NCBI GenBank assembly: GCA_013398015.1 | Contig: VZRR01009807.1 | Location: forward strand, 248,001-312,000 | Length of the DNA stretch: 64,000 nucleotides | Origin: Oreocharis arfaki | Taxonomy: Eukaryota > Chordata > Aves > Passeriformes > Paramythiidae | Reading direction: 5' to 3' | Shown: positions 49,398 through 60,831 of the stretch, piece by piece | Position numbering within the stretch: position 1 is the first letter of the stretch | Layout of the letters: the number at the start of each line of letters is the position of its first letter | Program-made: the position numbers and the translations under genes | Notes under the pieces: model-generated | Database searches by the model: none | What the model was told of the DNA's origin: nothing | What the model saw: only the letters and a program-made list of their open reading frames with translations

Positions 49398-49989
49398 TGC
49401 TGGGGTGTGACCCCAGCCAGGAACCAAGCCCCATGCAGCCACTCGCTCACTCCCCCACCAGCAAGATCAGGGAGAAGATGACGAGAGTAAAAGCAAGAAA
49501 ACTCATGTGTTGAGATAAAGGCAGTTTAACAGGGAAAGCAGAAGCCATGCACACAAGCAAAACAAAACAAGGAAGTAATTCACCATTCCCCTTGGGCAGG
49601 CAGGTGTTCAGCCATCCCCAGGAGAGCAGAGACCCATCACATGCAACGGGGACTTGGGAAGACAAAAGCTACCACTGCAAATGTCCCCCCTTCCTCCTTC
49701 TTGCCCCCAGTTCATACACAGAGCATGATGCCATATGGTCGGGAATATCCCTTTGGTCAGTCGGGGTCACCTGTCCTGTCTGTGTCTCCTCCCAACCTCC
49801 CAAGCACCCCCAGCCCCCTCCCCAGCCTGGCAGTACAAAAGCAGGAAAGGCCTGGGCTCTGTGCAAGCCCTGCTCAGCAATAACAGAAACATCTCTGTAT
49901 TATCACCACTCTGTTCAGCACAAATTCAAAACACAACCCCACACCAGCCACTGTGAAGGAAATTAGCTCTACCCCAGCCAAAACCAGCA
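49398..49989 (-). mobile_element. Solo LTR of an avian endogenous retrovirus
   Basis: 592 bp with perfect 6-base terminal inverted repeats (TGCTGG at 49398, CCAGCA ending 49989), read on the minus strand. On the plus strand the right end shows ATTAGCTCTACCCCAGCCAA (49961-49980) and the U3 has TATCCCTTTGGTCAGT near 49747-49762. Next come a C-rich block (49795-49830), CATCCCCAGGAGAG (about 49613-49626), and GAGATAAAGGCAGTTTAA (49512-49529), the R/U5 part. I know this order as that of a very common LTR in songbird genomes, though I do not assign a Repbase name. Neither side shows a primer-binding site, gag or pol, so it is a solo LTR left by recombination. Exact target-site duplications are not evident at the chosen ends, which suggests age or a small end error. 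Confidence 0.85.
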
Positions 49990-50745
49990 GGTTTGAGAAG
50001 AGCTGCTCAGGTGGATAAGCAGTGATTTAGACATGGGCAGTGCCTCCTAGACGTGAAACATTACAATACATCTCAAGGGGGTATCTTGCTCAAGCCATCA
50101 TTTACCTGGACTCTTACTCCCTTTCTCCTCCCCCCATTTAATGCAGCTCTTAAATAATAAGCATTTAAGCCATTTGCTAATAGTGCATTTTCAGATCTAT
50201 AAGCACACATTTTCTCTACTTTAGTTGAGAAAAGATCACCACTTCCACCAACTTCTAGAAGATACACCTTTCAGCTAGTCTTTCACCGAGGTCTTTGTTT
50301 CTACATACCTTATATGAAACGAAAAGTGCAGGAATCCATTAAAAACCAAATATGTACCAGCTGAAGCTCAGGCCAACAGTGAGGAAAAACTCTGCCCACA
50401 GGGGTGGTATTAAATCAGAGAAGTCACTTTCGTATTTTTAAAAGCAGGATCATAGAAAGTATCTGAGTCTTCAAGCATTTCTGAAAAGATGGGAGGCTTG
50501 GGAAGGACAGTGCTGGCAAGGCTGGAAGGGTGACACTGTGCTGCAGGATGTGGAACTGTGTGAGGAAGCCCAGGCCCCTCTGGAATAGCTTTCCATCAGC
50601 CAGTGACTAGTGGGGCTCCCAAACAGCTCAGCAGCCCTGGCCTGGGGATGGTTTCACCACGGGCTTATCCTGCTCACGCTGCAAAGCACTTCCATGTGCC
50701 ACTGCACAAATGATCTGCATTAGAAAGAAAAGAAAAGAGAAAAAT
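49990..50745. other. Noncoding flank of the LTR
   Basis: No repeat or exon recognised. The sequence gives no sign of retroviral internal coding region. Confidence 0.5.
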
Positions 50746-50749
50746 GTTC

Positions 50750-50990
50750 ACGTTGGCATTGGGCTTGCCTTAGGTAAGCTGCTTTCGTTTCAGATCTGGC
50801 TGTTTATTCATTCCTTCTCAGGTCTTTAGTGTCAGCAGCAGTGGTTTGGAGGGTTAATAGCACTTTAATGATGTAGGATGCAACCTAATTGGAAGCTTCT
50901 AATTGAGTGTTTCCAAGTGGAAGGAATTAGTTGTATCTATGAAAATTTGATGGGGCTCTTGTCAGGTGCCCGTCTAGATTGAAAGTATTT
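50750..50990. promoter_or_regulatory. Candidate conserved noncoding element
   Basis: Contains two direct copies of CTAATTG (50885-50891 and 50899-50905) 14 bases apart around AAGCTT, preceded by GCACTTTAATGATGTAGGAT and followed by GAAGGAATTAGTTGTATC. Paired homeodomain-type cores in repeat-free DNA suggest an enhancer-like block. Conservation was not tested. Confidence 0.25.
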
Positions 50991-50999
50991 TCCCAAAGC

Positions 51000-53900
51000 T
51001 GCTGAGTTAATAAGTTTCTTAATTTCATTGAGGGAGATTTTGTTTCATTAACTTTCCTCACCCTCATCTGTCTAGACTCATCAAAACAATTCCACCTGAA
51101 TATGCGAATACCTCGATGCATCTCACACATAACTCCCACAAGGACCCTGATCCCAGGCCCTTGAGACAAAATGTACAAAACCCTCCAATAGTGGCTTTTA
51201 TCTTCAAATTCACAACGTGCTTTCTTCCTGGTTTTTTCCCCTTCAGGTAAAATATGCATGGGTTAATGAGCAATGCCTATCACTGTCCACAGGAGCCACA
51301 GGGTTCAGGTGGTGGGAGCAGCTGCTCAGCTCCCTGCAGGGACAGTCCCAGGACCAGGAATGCTTGGCATTTGGTGGGCTTCATCACAGCTCTGATTTGT
51401 CTCTCTGCTTGGAATGGTTTCAAACCACTCAAAATACATTTGGGGTTTTTTTCCCTGCATTAAAACAGTGTTAAGGAGAGTTCAGTGGGTTCCTCGACAT
51501 ATGACAGGATGGTAGAGCCAGTGCTTCACTTTACCTCCTATTTGGTAAGCAGTGTTTCTGCCAATGCATCATGAAGCAGTGCAATAAAGCAGAAGGGTCT
51601 CAACCTGCAACATCAGAAGAGTCTGTCTGAGAGAAACTTAATGATCCCTTTAAAAAACTGGCGATGAGGAAGACATATGAGGGGTAGTTTATGAGAAAAC
51701 TGAGGAGCTTACTGCAAAACTTGTATTGCTGGCAATATAGTGAAGGACTGCAGTACTCTCTCCTTGCATTTGAGACAATAAATACAGACAAGCAGAAAAT
51801 ATTTTTCTTCAGTGTCTGAGCCAGTAAATGATACTGGTTTAGGCATTTGCTGCACCCTCAAAACACTGGAGCTGGGGCCTTCGTAGCTTTTCTAAAATTT
51901 CAGAACTCTGTGCCGAGGTCAACCTTACAGTGCAACATCAACTTCAGAGCAAGGCAAAGAGGAGAGGAGAAAGCTCTGCAGCCAAGGACAAGCAAGGGCT
52001 TAAGAGCAGCAGGGACCAGGTTCAGGAAATAACCCGCAGACCTCACTACGGTAGTTGGACCAAATTCTGGTTTCAACATTCAAGAGACAACACTGACAGC
52101 TGCTCTGGGGCTGGGGAGGTGGAAGACTCTCCAGGATGAATGAAGAACAGGTGAAAAAACGGTTTTAGCCCAACATCCAAGCACTCTGCAGTGGGAAAAA
52201 GGCATGAGAAATCCAGGGTTTGGGAATACAAACCCTATATCCTGACTCTTGACCAAGGACCAGCACCAGCAGCAACACTAGCACTTCCAGATGGAACAAG
52301 AAAAGATTCAGTTTGGGCCCATACTTCTCTAGAAACACCTTCCTACAGTCAAAGGAGAGAGACAAAGGACAGATCAGGTGTCTTTTTACTCTGAAGGGAA
52401 ATAAGTGTAATAGTAAACAGTGAATAAAATGTAAAAGTAATACTTTGCAAAGTGACAGCAAAGCTAAGTCACCAGTCATCAGTAAGTAAAATAGATTCAT
52501 GATCAAAACTGGAGTGAACTATTTCTGCTTATTTAGGATCACAGTACATCATTCCTGTAAGGTGGAATCAAGCCCTGGCAAATGCCTCATACACAACTGT
52601 TTTGACTCATGTAATAGCCCTCAAATAATACATGAGATGTTATAAATAGAGAAGATAACAATTTGCTGAACTATCATGTCCCCATGTCACACAGATTTCA
52701 AGTGACAAAGCAGAGAAAGACATCAGAGACAGTTAAATGGACAGAAGCTTGTGTATGGGTGTTTAGGAACAAAACTGTCTTGTTTGCCTCAAACTCAAAC
52801 TGCACAAGCCCACTGCTGGGACTTACTAAAATAGAAGGGGAAATCTCTAGGAAGTAAATGCGTGTGCTGTGCCACAAGGAGAGATGAGCATTGGGAATCT
52901 CCTAACGATTTTCCAGACTAGAACAGGTCCAGCTTCAGCAAAAAGGTAAGCTTCAAAATCAGCTCCAGCTTGGCACAGAGCCAAGAGGTACCACTGCCTG
53001 CAGTGGATGAAGCTGGGGAGTGGCAGCCACATGGAGGAGTGATGGCCAGTGCAAGAGCTGGTTTGCAACCTGTTCAGCCAGGGACATCCAGAGTTGCTGA
53101 ACTGGTAGACAGAAAACAGAGAAGTTTCTTTGCTCAGGCAGAGGACCACTTCTACACAAAGCATCAAAAAGGGAGGCCTTGCATATCCTCCTCAGAACGT
53201 TTGGCTTGGTACCATGTTTGGTCATTTTCTTGCTGCTCCTCCTCTGGTCATGGTGCTGCAGGTTCCCAGTCCTCAGCGGGGTGAAAGAGTGTCATCTTCC
53301 GAACTGAGTCACACAGATGGTCCTTTTCAAATTAATTATGGCAAATTAAAACATGGCAACATGTATGGAGTACAGTGTACAGTGCTAATCAACATAAGCA
53401 ACACTGTCAAAGTAAAAGTAAGAACAACTGACTTGAGTTTTCAATTTATTTTTTAAGGAAATCAAAACTGCTGAACTGAAACTGCTTCTCTTTAAACTTG
53501 AACACTTTAATCATGCTTGATGCATTATACAATTCTTCTAAGCAGAAACATTTATTTTTCAAAAACTAACCAAAGAGATGGTTTCAAAGACCTTAAAAAA
53601 TACATTGTTATCAGGGTGAGAAAACAAAAATAAAAATGTTGTAACTGTTACACCTAAAACTTAATGGAAGTCAGCCATCTATCTAGTTGGTTGTAAACCA
53701 AAATATGTCGCAATTGTACCTTCCAAGATGAATCTATCTACGATAGAAATGAAAAAGCATGTTACACTAGAAAAATAAAATTATTTAAATCCATGCCAGC
53801 TGCCTGTACAATGGCTGCTATGGCACATAAATTGCCATGTTCTGGTGGGCTGCCCCCACCATCCTTGCTGCCCTGCATGAATGTGTGTGCCTTAATGATA

Positions 53901-56174
53901 CAACAGATAAGTGCCGTAATACACAAAGAGGAAACTTCCCCCATAATATTTAGTTGCATAAGGATATTTTAAACAGAAAACATCACTATCCTTTTTCTAT
54001 CTGTGAAGCTATTCCAAACAAGGGGAAGTAAAATTTAATTAGCCTAATTCAAAATTTAAAAGCCTAATTCAAATCTATTCCCTATCTCCCAGTGGAAAAG
54101 CCTTATCTACAAGGGCCCAGATGCCAGGCTTGCTGAGAGGGGCACACTCAGGGTGGTTTATGTCAAGCAGACATTGCATTAATGTATGAACTGTTTATAT
54201 AGCCAAGACAGGAACCCAAATCTTTTAAGTGAAAACACGAGTGTCACTGGTACTCACTTGCATGCTCCTATCCCACGAGTTTTTCACACACAGGACAAAA
54301 ATCCCTCATTGATGATGAAGATAAATAGACTGAATTTCATCAGGAAAGGATAAGTTTGGCCTCGGTCTTCTGCATGACAGAAGGAGCATCTCTCTCATCC
54401 TACACACTGGATTGTAAAATAAAGTAAAAAATTGATCTCTGCTCCTTTTATTTTTGCAGTACTAGCCTTCGGGAAAAGCTATCAACTGTAAATCCAGACT
54501 GATAAATGTGCTTCCCTTAGCTCTGAGAAAAGATCTAAGCCCCAGAGAAGGCAACAATTTAAAACACATCCCCATCTGAAGGGACTTTTGTTAGGCAGCA
54601 AAGCTACTGCCTGTTCAGCATGCTGCCTCCTGCTGCTGCCCATCCATGCCCCAATGTTCCCCTGTGCCTTGCAGAGAGACAGGACTCTGACCCGGGGCTC
54701 TGCAATCAGCTGCCAAGACATAGCGAGTAAAACCACGAAGCACTCCACGTCATGGTGCACAGGTCCTTTTTTGGACAGTGATTCCTGCCTTAAGGATGAC
54801 ACACACCACACCTCAGAGCATCAGCTCCATGAGACTTGCATGGACCAGTCCAGCACCAAGGGCCTGGGGCACAGGACACCACTCTGATCAGTCAGCCTGC
54901 GGGTCTGCAGGGGTCAGCTGGGCTCCTACACTTTGTGATTTGTCCCCTTGGGCTTTAGCTTCTACACAGTGTTGCACTGATTCTTCAGTCAAGGCCTCTT
55001 CTACAAACATATCAGCATTCCAGTCACAATACCAGGAAGTGACATTGGAAGAATCAACAGAAGAAAACTCTTAATAATCTCTCCTTAGTCACAAGTTTTC
55101 TCAAAACTCACTGCCTTCTGCATCGCCTCAAGATCTTAAGCTTATAAAAGTGTATATTTGTAACAGAACCACAGAGCCTTACCTACTTCTCATCATAAAA
55201 CTTGTCTTTGTCTCTTTTTTCCATGATGTGTAATGCTCTCACCCCTCTTCACATGTCTAGGTTAGAGTATAAGCTCTCTAGGACAGGGAATAGAATTGTT
55301 TGCTTGTTTGTTTCTTTGTTTGCACTACGAAGGGACTAGCACATTTTTGTTTCTTTATAAATAAATAACAGACAGTGAACTTCACCTCACATGTCCTAAC
55401 TTCGATAAAATTCCAGTTAACTTATAAAGACACTCTGTAGAGTAAGCATTACAGCCTCTGGATCAAAAGAATAGTGAGAATACCGGTTTGACTAATGAAT
55501 TTAAGCTGAGTTTTTGGAGGTATTCATTCAAATTTGTTCATTCAATTTGTGGTAACAAATTCTTAATTATTATTGTCTATAGATTATTCAAGCATCCTCT
55601 TTCTATCCTTGAGCATTCTGCAATAATCAAGCCCATTAAAAACATGCCAACTGGTTATTTCTTAGGCAGTAAAAAAACTGCTCCCACTGAAAAGCTAGGG
55701 CTATACTGAAATCATGAACATTTGCATTTATAGAAACAAAGCTTTGATCAATATTCAATACAAAAACCGTGAATACATTTTATACCTCGTGGGAATTCCT
55801 GAAGGTCTGCAAGGTGAAAAACAGCAGATAACCTCCTATGAGAGGCTTTTAGTTTAAAGAGACGACTTCGCTGGGCACAAAACTCATTAGACAGATTTTA
55901 AATTTAGTTCACATAACATCATTCCAATATTTAAGGATTTATTTAGGATCTAACTGAGGCAAAATACACTCTTACATTGACTGTGAATCTCCCAACTTCT
56001 TTTAGTTTATTTTTCTCTCTGTCCACTAAGGACATCTGTCTCCGAGAGGTTCCATCATGCGTTGGTTCACTTGCATTCAGAGGGGATGTCCGGTTTCCCT
56101 TCATCCTGCCTGATCTGCTCTATCCAACTCAGCTGCAGTTGAGTGTCTACAGATGGGCCTACTGCAGACCTCTC
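51000..56174. other. Long noncoding stretch, no supported feature
   Basis: About 5 kb with no recognisable gene or repeat family apart from a TTTG/CTTG-rich simple sequence at 55298-55324. Frames up to 113 codons (52165-52506 minus) are Leu-rich but have no family, and overlap frames on the other strand. Confidence 0.5.
55298..55324. repeat. TTTG/CTTG simple sequence
   Basis: Imperfect tetranucleotide tract of GTTT and CTTG units. Confidence 0.7.
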
Positions 56175-56480
56175 TCAAGAGCTGCAGATGTTCTTTAGAT
56201 CTTCCTGGGATATGCTGGCTGCATTGTCAGGAAATTCAGTAAAGTAGGACTCAAACTGCACAATAGAATTGACCCTGCCCCACCACAGCAGCCTCTGTCG
56301 ATCCTCATACACAAAGCTCTGCCATGGAGTGGCACTGACTCGACCTCGTCCAAAGAGCACAATATACCTGCACAATAATGTAACCCAACACAGTAATATA
56401 TCCCAGCCAAGCACAAACAACATAATGGAGCTGGTTGAAAAATTTGTTTGGTGTTTTATGGCATTTTTTACCCATTTTAT
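56175..56480 (-). pseudogene. Possible retroviral internal remnant, unassigned
   Basis: On the minus strand, directly after the primer-binding-site-like sequence at 56481-56495, the DNA carries an 82-codon open frame (56423-56175), and a second ATG lies within a few bases of that site in another frame. The peptide is hydrophobic at first, then Trp, Tyr and Glu containing. I cannot match it to gag, pol or env. The spacing to the putative site is too short for a normal gag leader, so deletion, frameshift or simple chance are all possible. Confidence 0.15.
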
Positions 56481-56495
56481 TTGTTCAGCCTGCCA
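56481..56495 (-). other. Primer-binding-site-like sequence
   Basis: Minus strand reads TGGCAGGCTGAACAA, close to the TGGCGCCCGAACA core used by many retroviruses that prime with tRNA-Lys. It sits immediately inside the inner end of the putative LTR, where a primer-binding site is expected. A substituted core and the degraded context keep this tentative. Confidence 0.35.
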
Positions 56496-56975
56496 GAAAC
56501 TATAGGCGGCCTAAAGCGGTTAGAACAAGACGTTCAGGACACCAATGTATTATAAGGCAGGAGAACAAGAGCAATTTATTCCATATCTAAAGCAGGACAA
56601 ATAATTCAGTGTAACACAGAGGAATAAGGAGAGACACATTTATAAGCAGCCTGGGGATCTCCTTTGCAAAGCATTGTCTGCATTTACTTTGCCTGCTACC
56701 GGCATGTCCCCCTTCCTGAGGGGCAGCCAGGCTGTCCTGCTGCCCGAGTGCTCAGAGTATGGCACATCATCGCTAACGGAGAGCTGGGGACCGTCTCCCT
56801 TCGCCTTCCCACCTCACACACCAGGCAGTTTCCCTGCAGCACCGGAGGCACAGGGGACATTGGACTCTGGTCCCTGCAGTCATAGCAGGAATGCTTGTGG
56901 GAGGCAGGAGAAGGCTTGCCTGTATCCTCCCATGAAGGCTGAGAGATCTGGTGAAGGCAATCACAGCAGCACATC
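56496..56975 (-). mobile_element. Putative degraded retroviral LTR
   Basis: Read on the minus strand, a GC-rich U3-like part (about 56975-56660) leads to CTTATAAATGTG (TATA-like, about 56637-56648). AATAAA follows at 56580-56575, then TTGCTCTTGTTCTCCTGCC and TTGGTGTCCTGAACGTCTTG as an R/U5-like part. It ends beside a primer-binding-site-like sequence. The TATA to AATAAA spacing of about 65 bases fits a short R region. The 5' end (about 56975, TGTGCTGC...) is a guess and no clean TG...CA pair was found. A second LTR was not seen. Confidence 0.42.
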
Positions 56976-58185
56976 TGATTTCACTAAAATTGGAGAAATT
57001 GGAGTTAAGTTTATCTTGTATCCCCTGCCCAGAACTTCATGGTAAGACCCTGAGCTTCCCTTCTCTGCTCTGTCTGAGCAGCACTTCTGACTTACTCCGA
57101 GGATTTGCCAACCCACAAAACACATTGTACCAGGCAGGAGAAACACAGCAGGACTTGGAAAGCAGAGAGATGGGGTATAAAAACCAATTGCTCAGGGGAC
57201 TAGTCTGTCACTCCTAGTTCCTCAACCATTTTAAAGTCTTGGTGTGACACTGGAACGCACCCAAGGCTCCTCAGGTTACAACTGCCTTCATCCTCTTTCA
57301 TAGCATTTCAATTAAATGCAGGTGTATTAAAGAAAAAGGGAGTTTGACACTGTCTTCAAAGGGCCCCTAATCTCACAGGAGTTATTGAAATGGAAAGGGT
57401 ATTTTGAGTCACCTCTCCTTGCTTAATTGCCTAATCAGACAGATACCTCCATTGTCTGATCTGTGCCAATGCTGAGATTGAACCTAAGATTCACATCTCA
57501 TAGCTCCTAATTTTATCACATTAGGGCTCAATCGAGTTACAGCAGCCCAGACCCTTTCCAAATCATAGCCTGCAGGACTCCTTTATGAAGTGGGTTAAAA
57601 AAGACCTTTGGTACGTTCCTAATAGATAGCCTTCATTATTTACAGATTTCAGAATGACGAAAAAGATTCACTGCAGAGCTAAAGCAAGCTGACAGGCTAC
57701 ATTTGAGGTGCATTAATAGATAAGGAGACACTGCAGTACAACAGACTTCAAATATTTCTGCAGCTCTGCTCTTCAACATGTTTTTCAGCACATGGAGAAT
57801 TTGCTGCCCTTCTCTGCTAGAATTTTGATCTAAGGGGGGTATATTCTAGGGCAATTCTGTTTCCCATGTGCTCCAGACTTGGTCTAGTGTTGAGGTGTTT
57901 CAAAATAATTGAGAAGCGGAAAACAGGAATTTTGTGAGAATTTCTCTTCTTCTGATAGCTAACAAGGCAAGAACAAAGGGAGCCTTGCAGGACTATTTTC
58001 TATTGAAACCCAAAGTGTGTCACATCCAGTCACGACCCACCACTCCTTTGATATGACACAATATGCTACCCAATGGATGGAGAGCAAATACCGGTCCACA
58101 GGTCAGAGGACATTTTTCCTACTTTTTCTATTTCCATCAGGAGTAAAATAAGCAAGGAAGCCACTGGCTGATTCCATGCTACCAA
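56976..58185. other. Noncoding stretch, no supported feature
   Basis: No repeat or exon recognised. A TATA-like GGTATAAAAACC near 57174-57185 has no supported gene behind it. Confidence 0.45.
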
Positions 58186-58189
58186 GGGT

Positions 58190-58370
58190 TACCCATTTCT
58201 CTGGTCATTAGCTATAATTAACTGTGTAGTTACGCAGTTTGCTGTTTTATGCTTCCTGGCAGGCTAATGTCATTTTATCTGGAGCAGAGGGTGCAAAGAG
58301 GGGAATTTAACTGTAGGGCCTTTTGTCAAACAATTGTCGTTTCTTTCACATGCACAGTCCTTGGGATATA
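58190..58370. promoter_or_regulatory. Candidate conserved noncoding element
   Basis: Contains GCTATAATTAACTGTG (TAATTA at 58215-58220, HNF1-half-site-like TTAAC) and GGCTAATGTCATTTTATC, then GTCAAACAATTGTCG (SOX-like ACAAT, E-box CAATTG). Repeat-free. The call rests on motif density alone. Confidence 0.22.
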
Positions 58371-58374
58371 GTAA

Positions 58375-60708
58375 ATCTAGTTAAATGAACAGACAGTGGG
58401 TTTTCTCCCCAAGTAAGCCAGAGAATAAATGTAACCACTGCCATCTCTTCTGGTGCTTATGCACCAAAATTAGAGTTGGTAACCAAAAGCTGAAAAGGGA
58501 TCCTTACTACATCAGCACCTGGAAACCTCAGCCAAAGTGCATGTGCCTCTGAGCGAGTCCTCACCAAACAAATAAATAAACCTCTGTCTTCAAGCATGCA
58601 CAGCTTAGACAGCCTGGATGGGGAACAGAAGGTAGACTGGGACCAGAAAGGGGATGGCAAATACTCTCTATTTTGTTATACCACCATCCAGCTCTCTGAT
58701 TGGTCCTGTTGTATTGATTTCTTGCTCATTAAACATGAAGAATATAATTTTCAAACATGTCCCTTCAGCTAAGGTTCCTGAGTCCCATTTATAGAGGGGA
58801 TTTTTGAGATACTTGTGGCAGACAGCTATTTGCCCAGGTCACTGAGATGCTTTGAACATTTTCACCCAGACATTTAATTAACCCGACAAGAGGTGCCACA
58901 CTGACATTGCAGCCTTCCTCCACTTCGCCCTGTCAGTGGCCGTCAGGTTTTGATCAGAGAAGACCAGGCTCAGGTGCACAGCATGACAAGTACTACCAGA
59001 AAAGTCCAGCTCAGACACTATTAACCCCAGGGGAGAGCACTCAAACCCTACCTGGGGCCACAAGGGTTGGTGGTAACCTGGGGTGTAGAGGCTTATAGCA
59101 AAACTAGAAGTGATGTTTAGACAGCTCAGGTACTTGCTGACCTTGCCTTGGCTTACTGCAGCAGGGCTCCTCTCACTTGGGGAGAACCCTTCTCAGACAA
59201 TGCCTCCTCTGAAACAGTCTTTTCCTAAATGCCTGATTACTCCTGTTTAGCCACCAGCACAGTAAAGAGCTGTATTAGGCCCCATTGCCTAATGTATTTT
59301 TTTGGTACAATATACGACCTTGCACCCTTCTACTCTTTTAATGCCCAAAAGATATCAGGGCAGAGCACCAACACAAAACAAAAAGATCCTAGCAGGGCAA
59401 ACAGAAGCTGACAAGACACAAGCTGACTCTTTTTCCCTGCTTCTGTAGGAGAAACCAAGCAAACTCTTCCTCACGCACCCACTTTATGCCATTATGCAGG
59501 CAGCCTGGCTCACCAGAACAGGTCACATTTATGCCTTTGCAGACATGCTCTAAAATCTTGGGCACCACTGTGCCCAAAAAGTGGGAAAGAAACCTGTTAG
59601 GTCCTTGTGCATGAAGTCAGCTCTAGGATGAAATGGTTAAGTTGAGCACCCTGTAGAGCATTTATGATGACCAGGAGGGGGTCTCCTCCCGGCAGCTCTG
59701 CTCCAAAGATGCAGAGTGGTCGTTACTGTCACAGGCAGAGGCAGTGGGAACAGGGGGACGAAAGTTCATGTAACTTCCATTTCCCATTGCTCCCCATGCC
59801 TCAGTCATCCTCAGAGAGCTGCCCTCCGCTGTGCTTTGCAGGAATCAAAAGAGCCATCTCGTTCTTAACCTACGTGCCACAGCTTGGCTCTTGCATACAT
59901 CATGGTGTTATCTATCTCCTTGAAAAAGGACAGAGATAACATCCTCCTCCAACTCATCAGCACCAGTGTGTCCCCAGATAAATTAACTACAGCAGCCACT
60001 TTTGGTTTTCTCAAACAAATTAAGATTTTGTTCTTAAACTAGGCTACAGTAAAAACATGTACAACATAGGGACAGAGAGATTATGGTCTTCATTCTCAGG
60101 CTGCTTATTGCTGCTCTGCTCCAATGTCATTTCAAAGGATTTTCTCTCAATTTCCAACAACATGACAGTGATCAGAATCTCAATGTGTCCCAGTTCTCCT
60201 CCTGGAGAAGGTCAATGAGTTTCTGTCGTAACCTCTGCTACATAAGAAAGAAGATGATGCTTCACTCCTGTGATGATAAATCGTTCCTGTAGAGTCATTC
60301 AGGGTTTGATCCTTAGAGTCAGAGCTGGCATTAATTTCATCAGATACAGAGCATGACCCTCACCCTTAGTTGTGCAAACATGAGACCTCTATTTAGTAGA
60401 GATGATGCAGTGGTTAAATATTTGAAATTCACTTCCAAATAAGGCTGCCTAAAGCTTAAAAATTGCTGTGCCTTCCTGTTAGTTCAATAGCATATGGAAA
60501 TGCTCCTGGGTTAAATTGAGGGGTTTGTGTCACTGGGAACTAGATAAGCGAAATATTTATGGTGGCTATTATCCCGGAGAGCTGAGGTCACTGCCCACTG
60601 CACTGACTTCTTGTGATGAGGTGTTTCTCACCTCTCTATATGTGTGCTTTTGCCTGCTGCCTTTCCTGGAACTGCGAATGTTCATCACTCCTGGCTGTGA
60701 AATGTTCA
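58375..60708. other. Noncoding stretch, no supported feature
   Basis: No repeat or exon recognised. Frames of 60-91 codons lack domain pattern. Confidence 0.5.
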
Positions 60709-60710
60709 TC

Positions 60711-60831
60711 CTTGGAGATGCTTGATACTCAACTGGACTGAGCAACCTAACCTAACTGGAACCACTTCAAGAAGGGGATGGGACTTGATGATCTCCAGAG
60801 GTCCCTTTTAACCTAAATTATTCCGTGATTT
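60711..60831 (+). mobile_element. CR1 LINE fragment, 3' tail only
   Basis: About 120 bp of plus-strand CR1 tail: GGGATGGGACTTGATGATCT (60775-60794) and CCAGAGGTCCCTTTTAACCT (60795-60814), then ATTATTCCGTGATTT as the decayed octamer end. The RT-coding part is missing, so this is an extreme 5' truncation. The left boundary is approximate. Confidence 0.85.

Noticed and set aside
49547..49966. 139-codon plus-strand frame
   Set aside because: It lies wholly inside the solo LTR, antisense to it, and its Pro/Ser-rich peptide follows from the C-rich U3.
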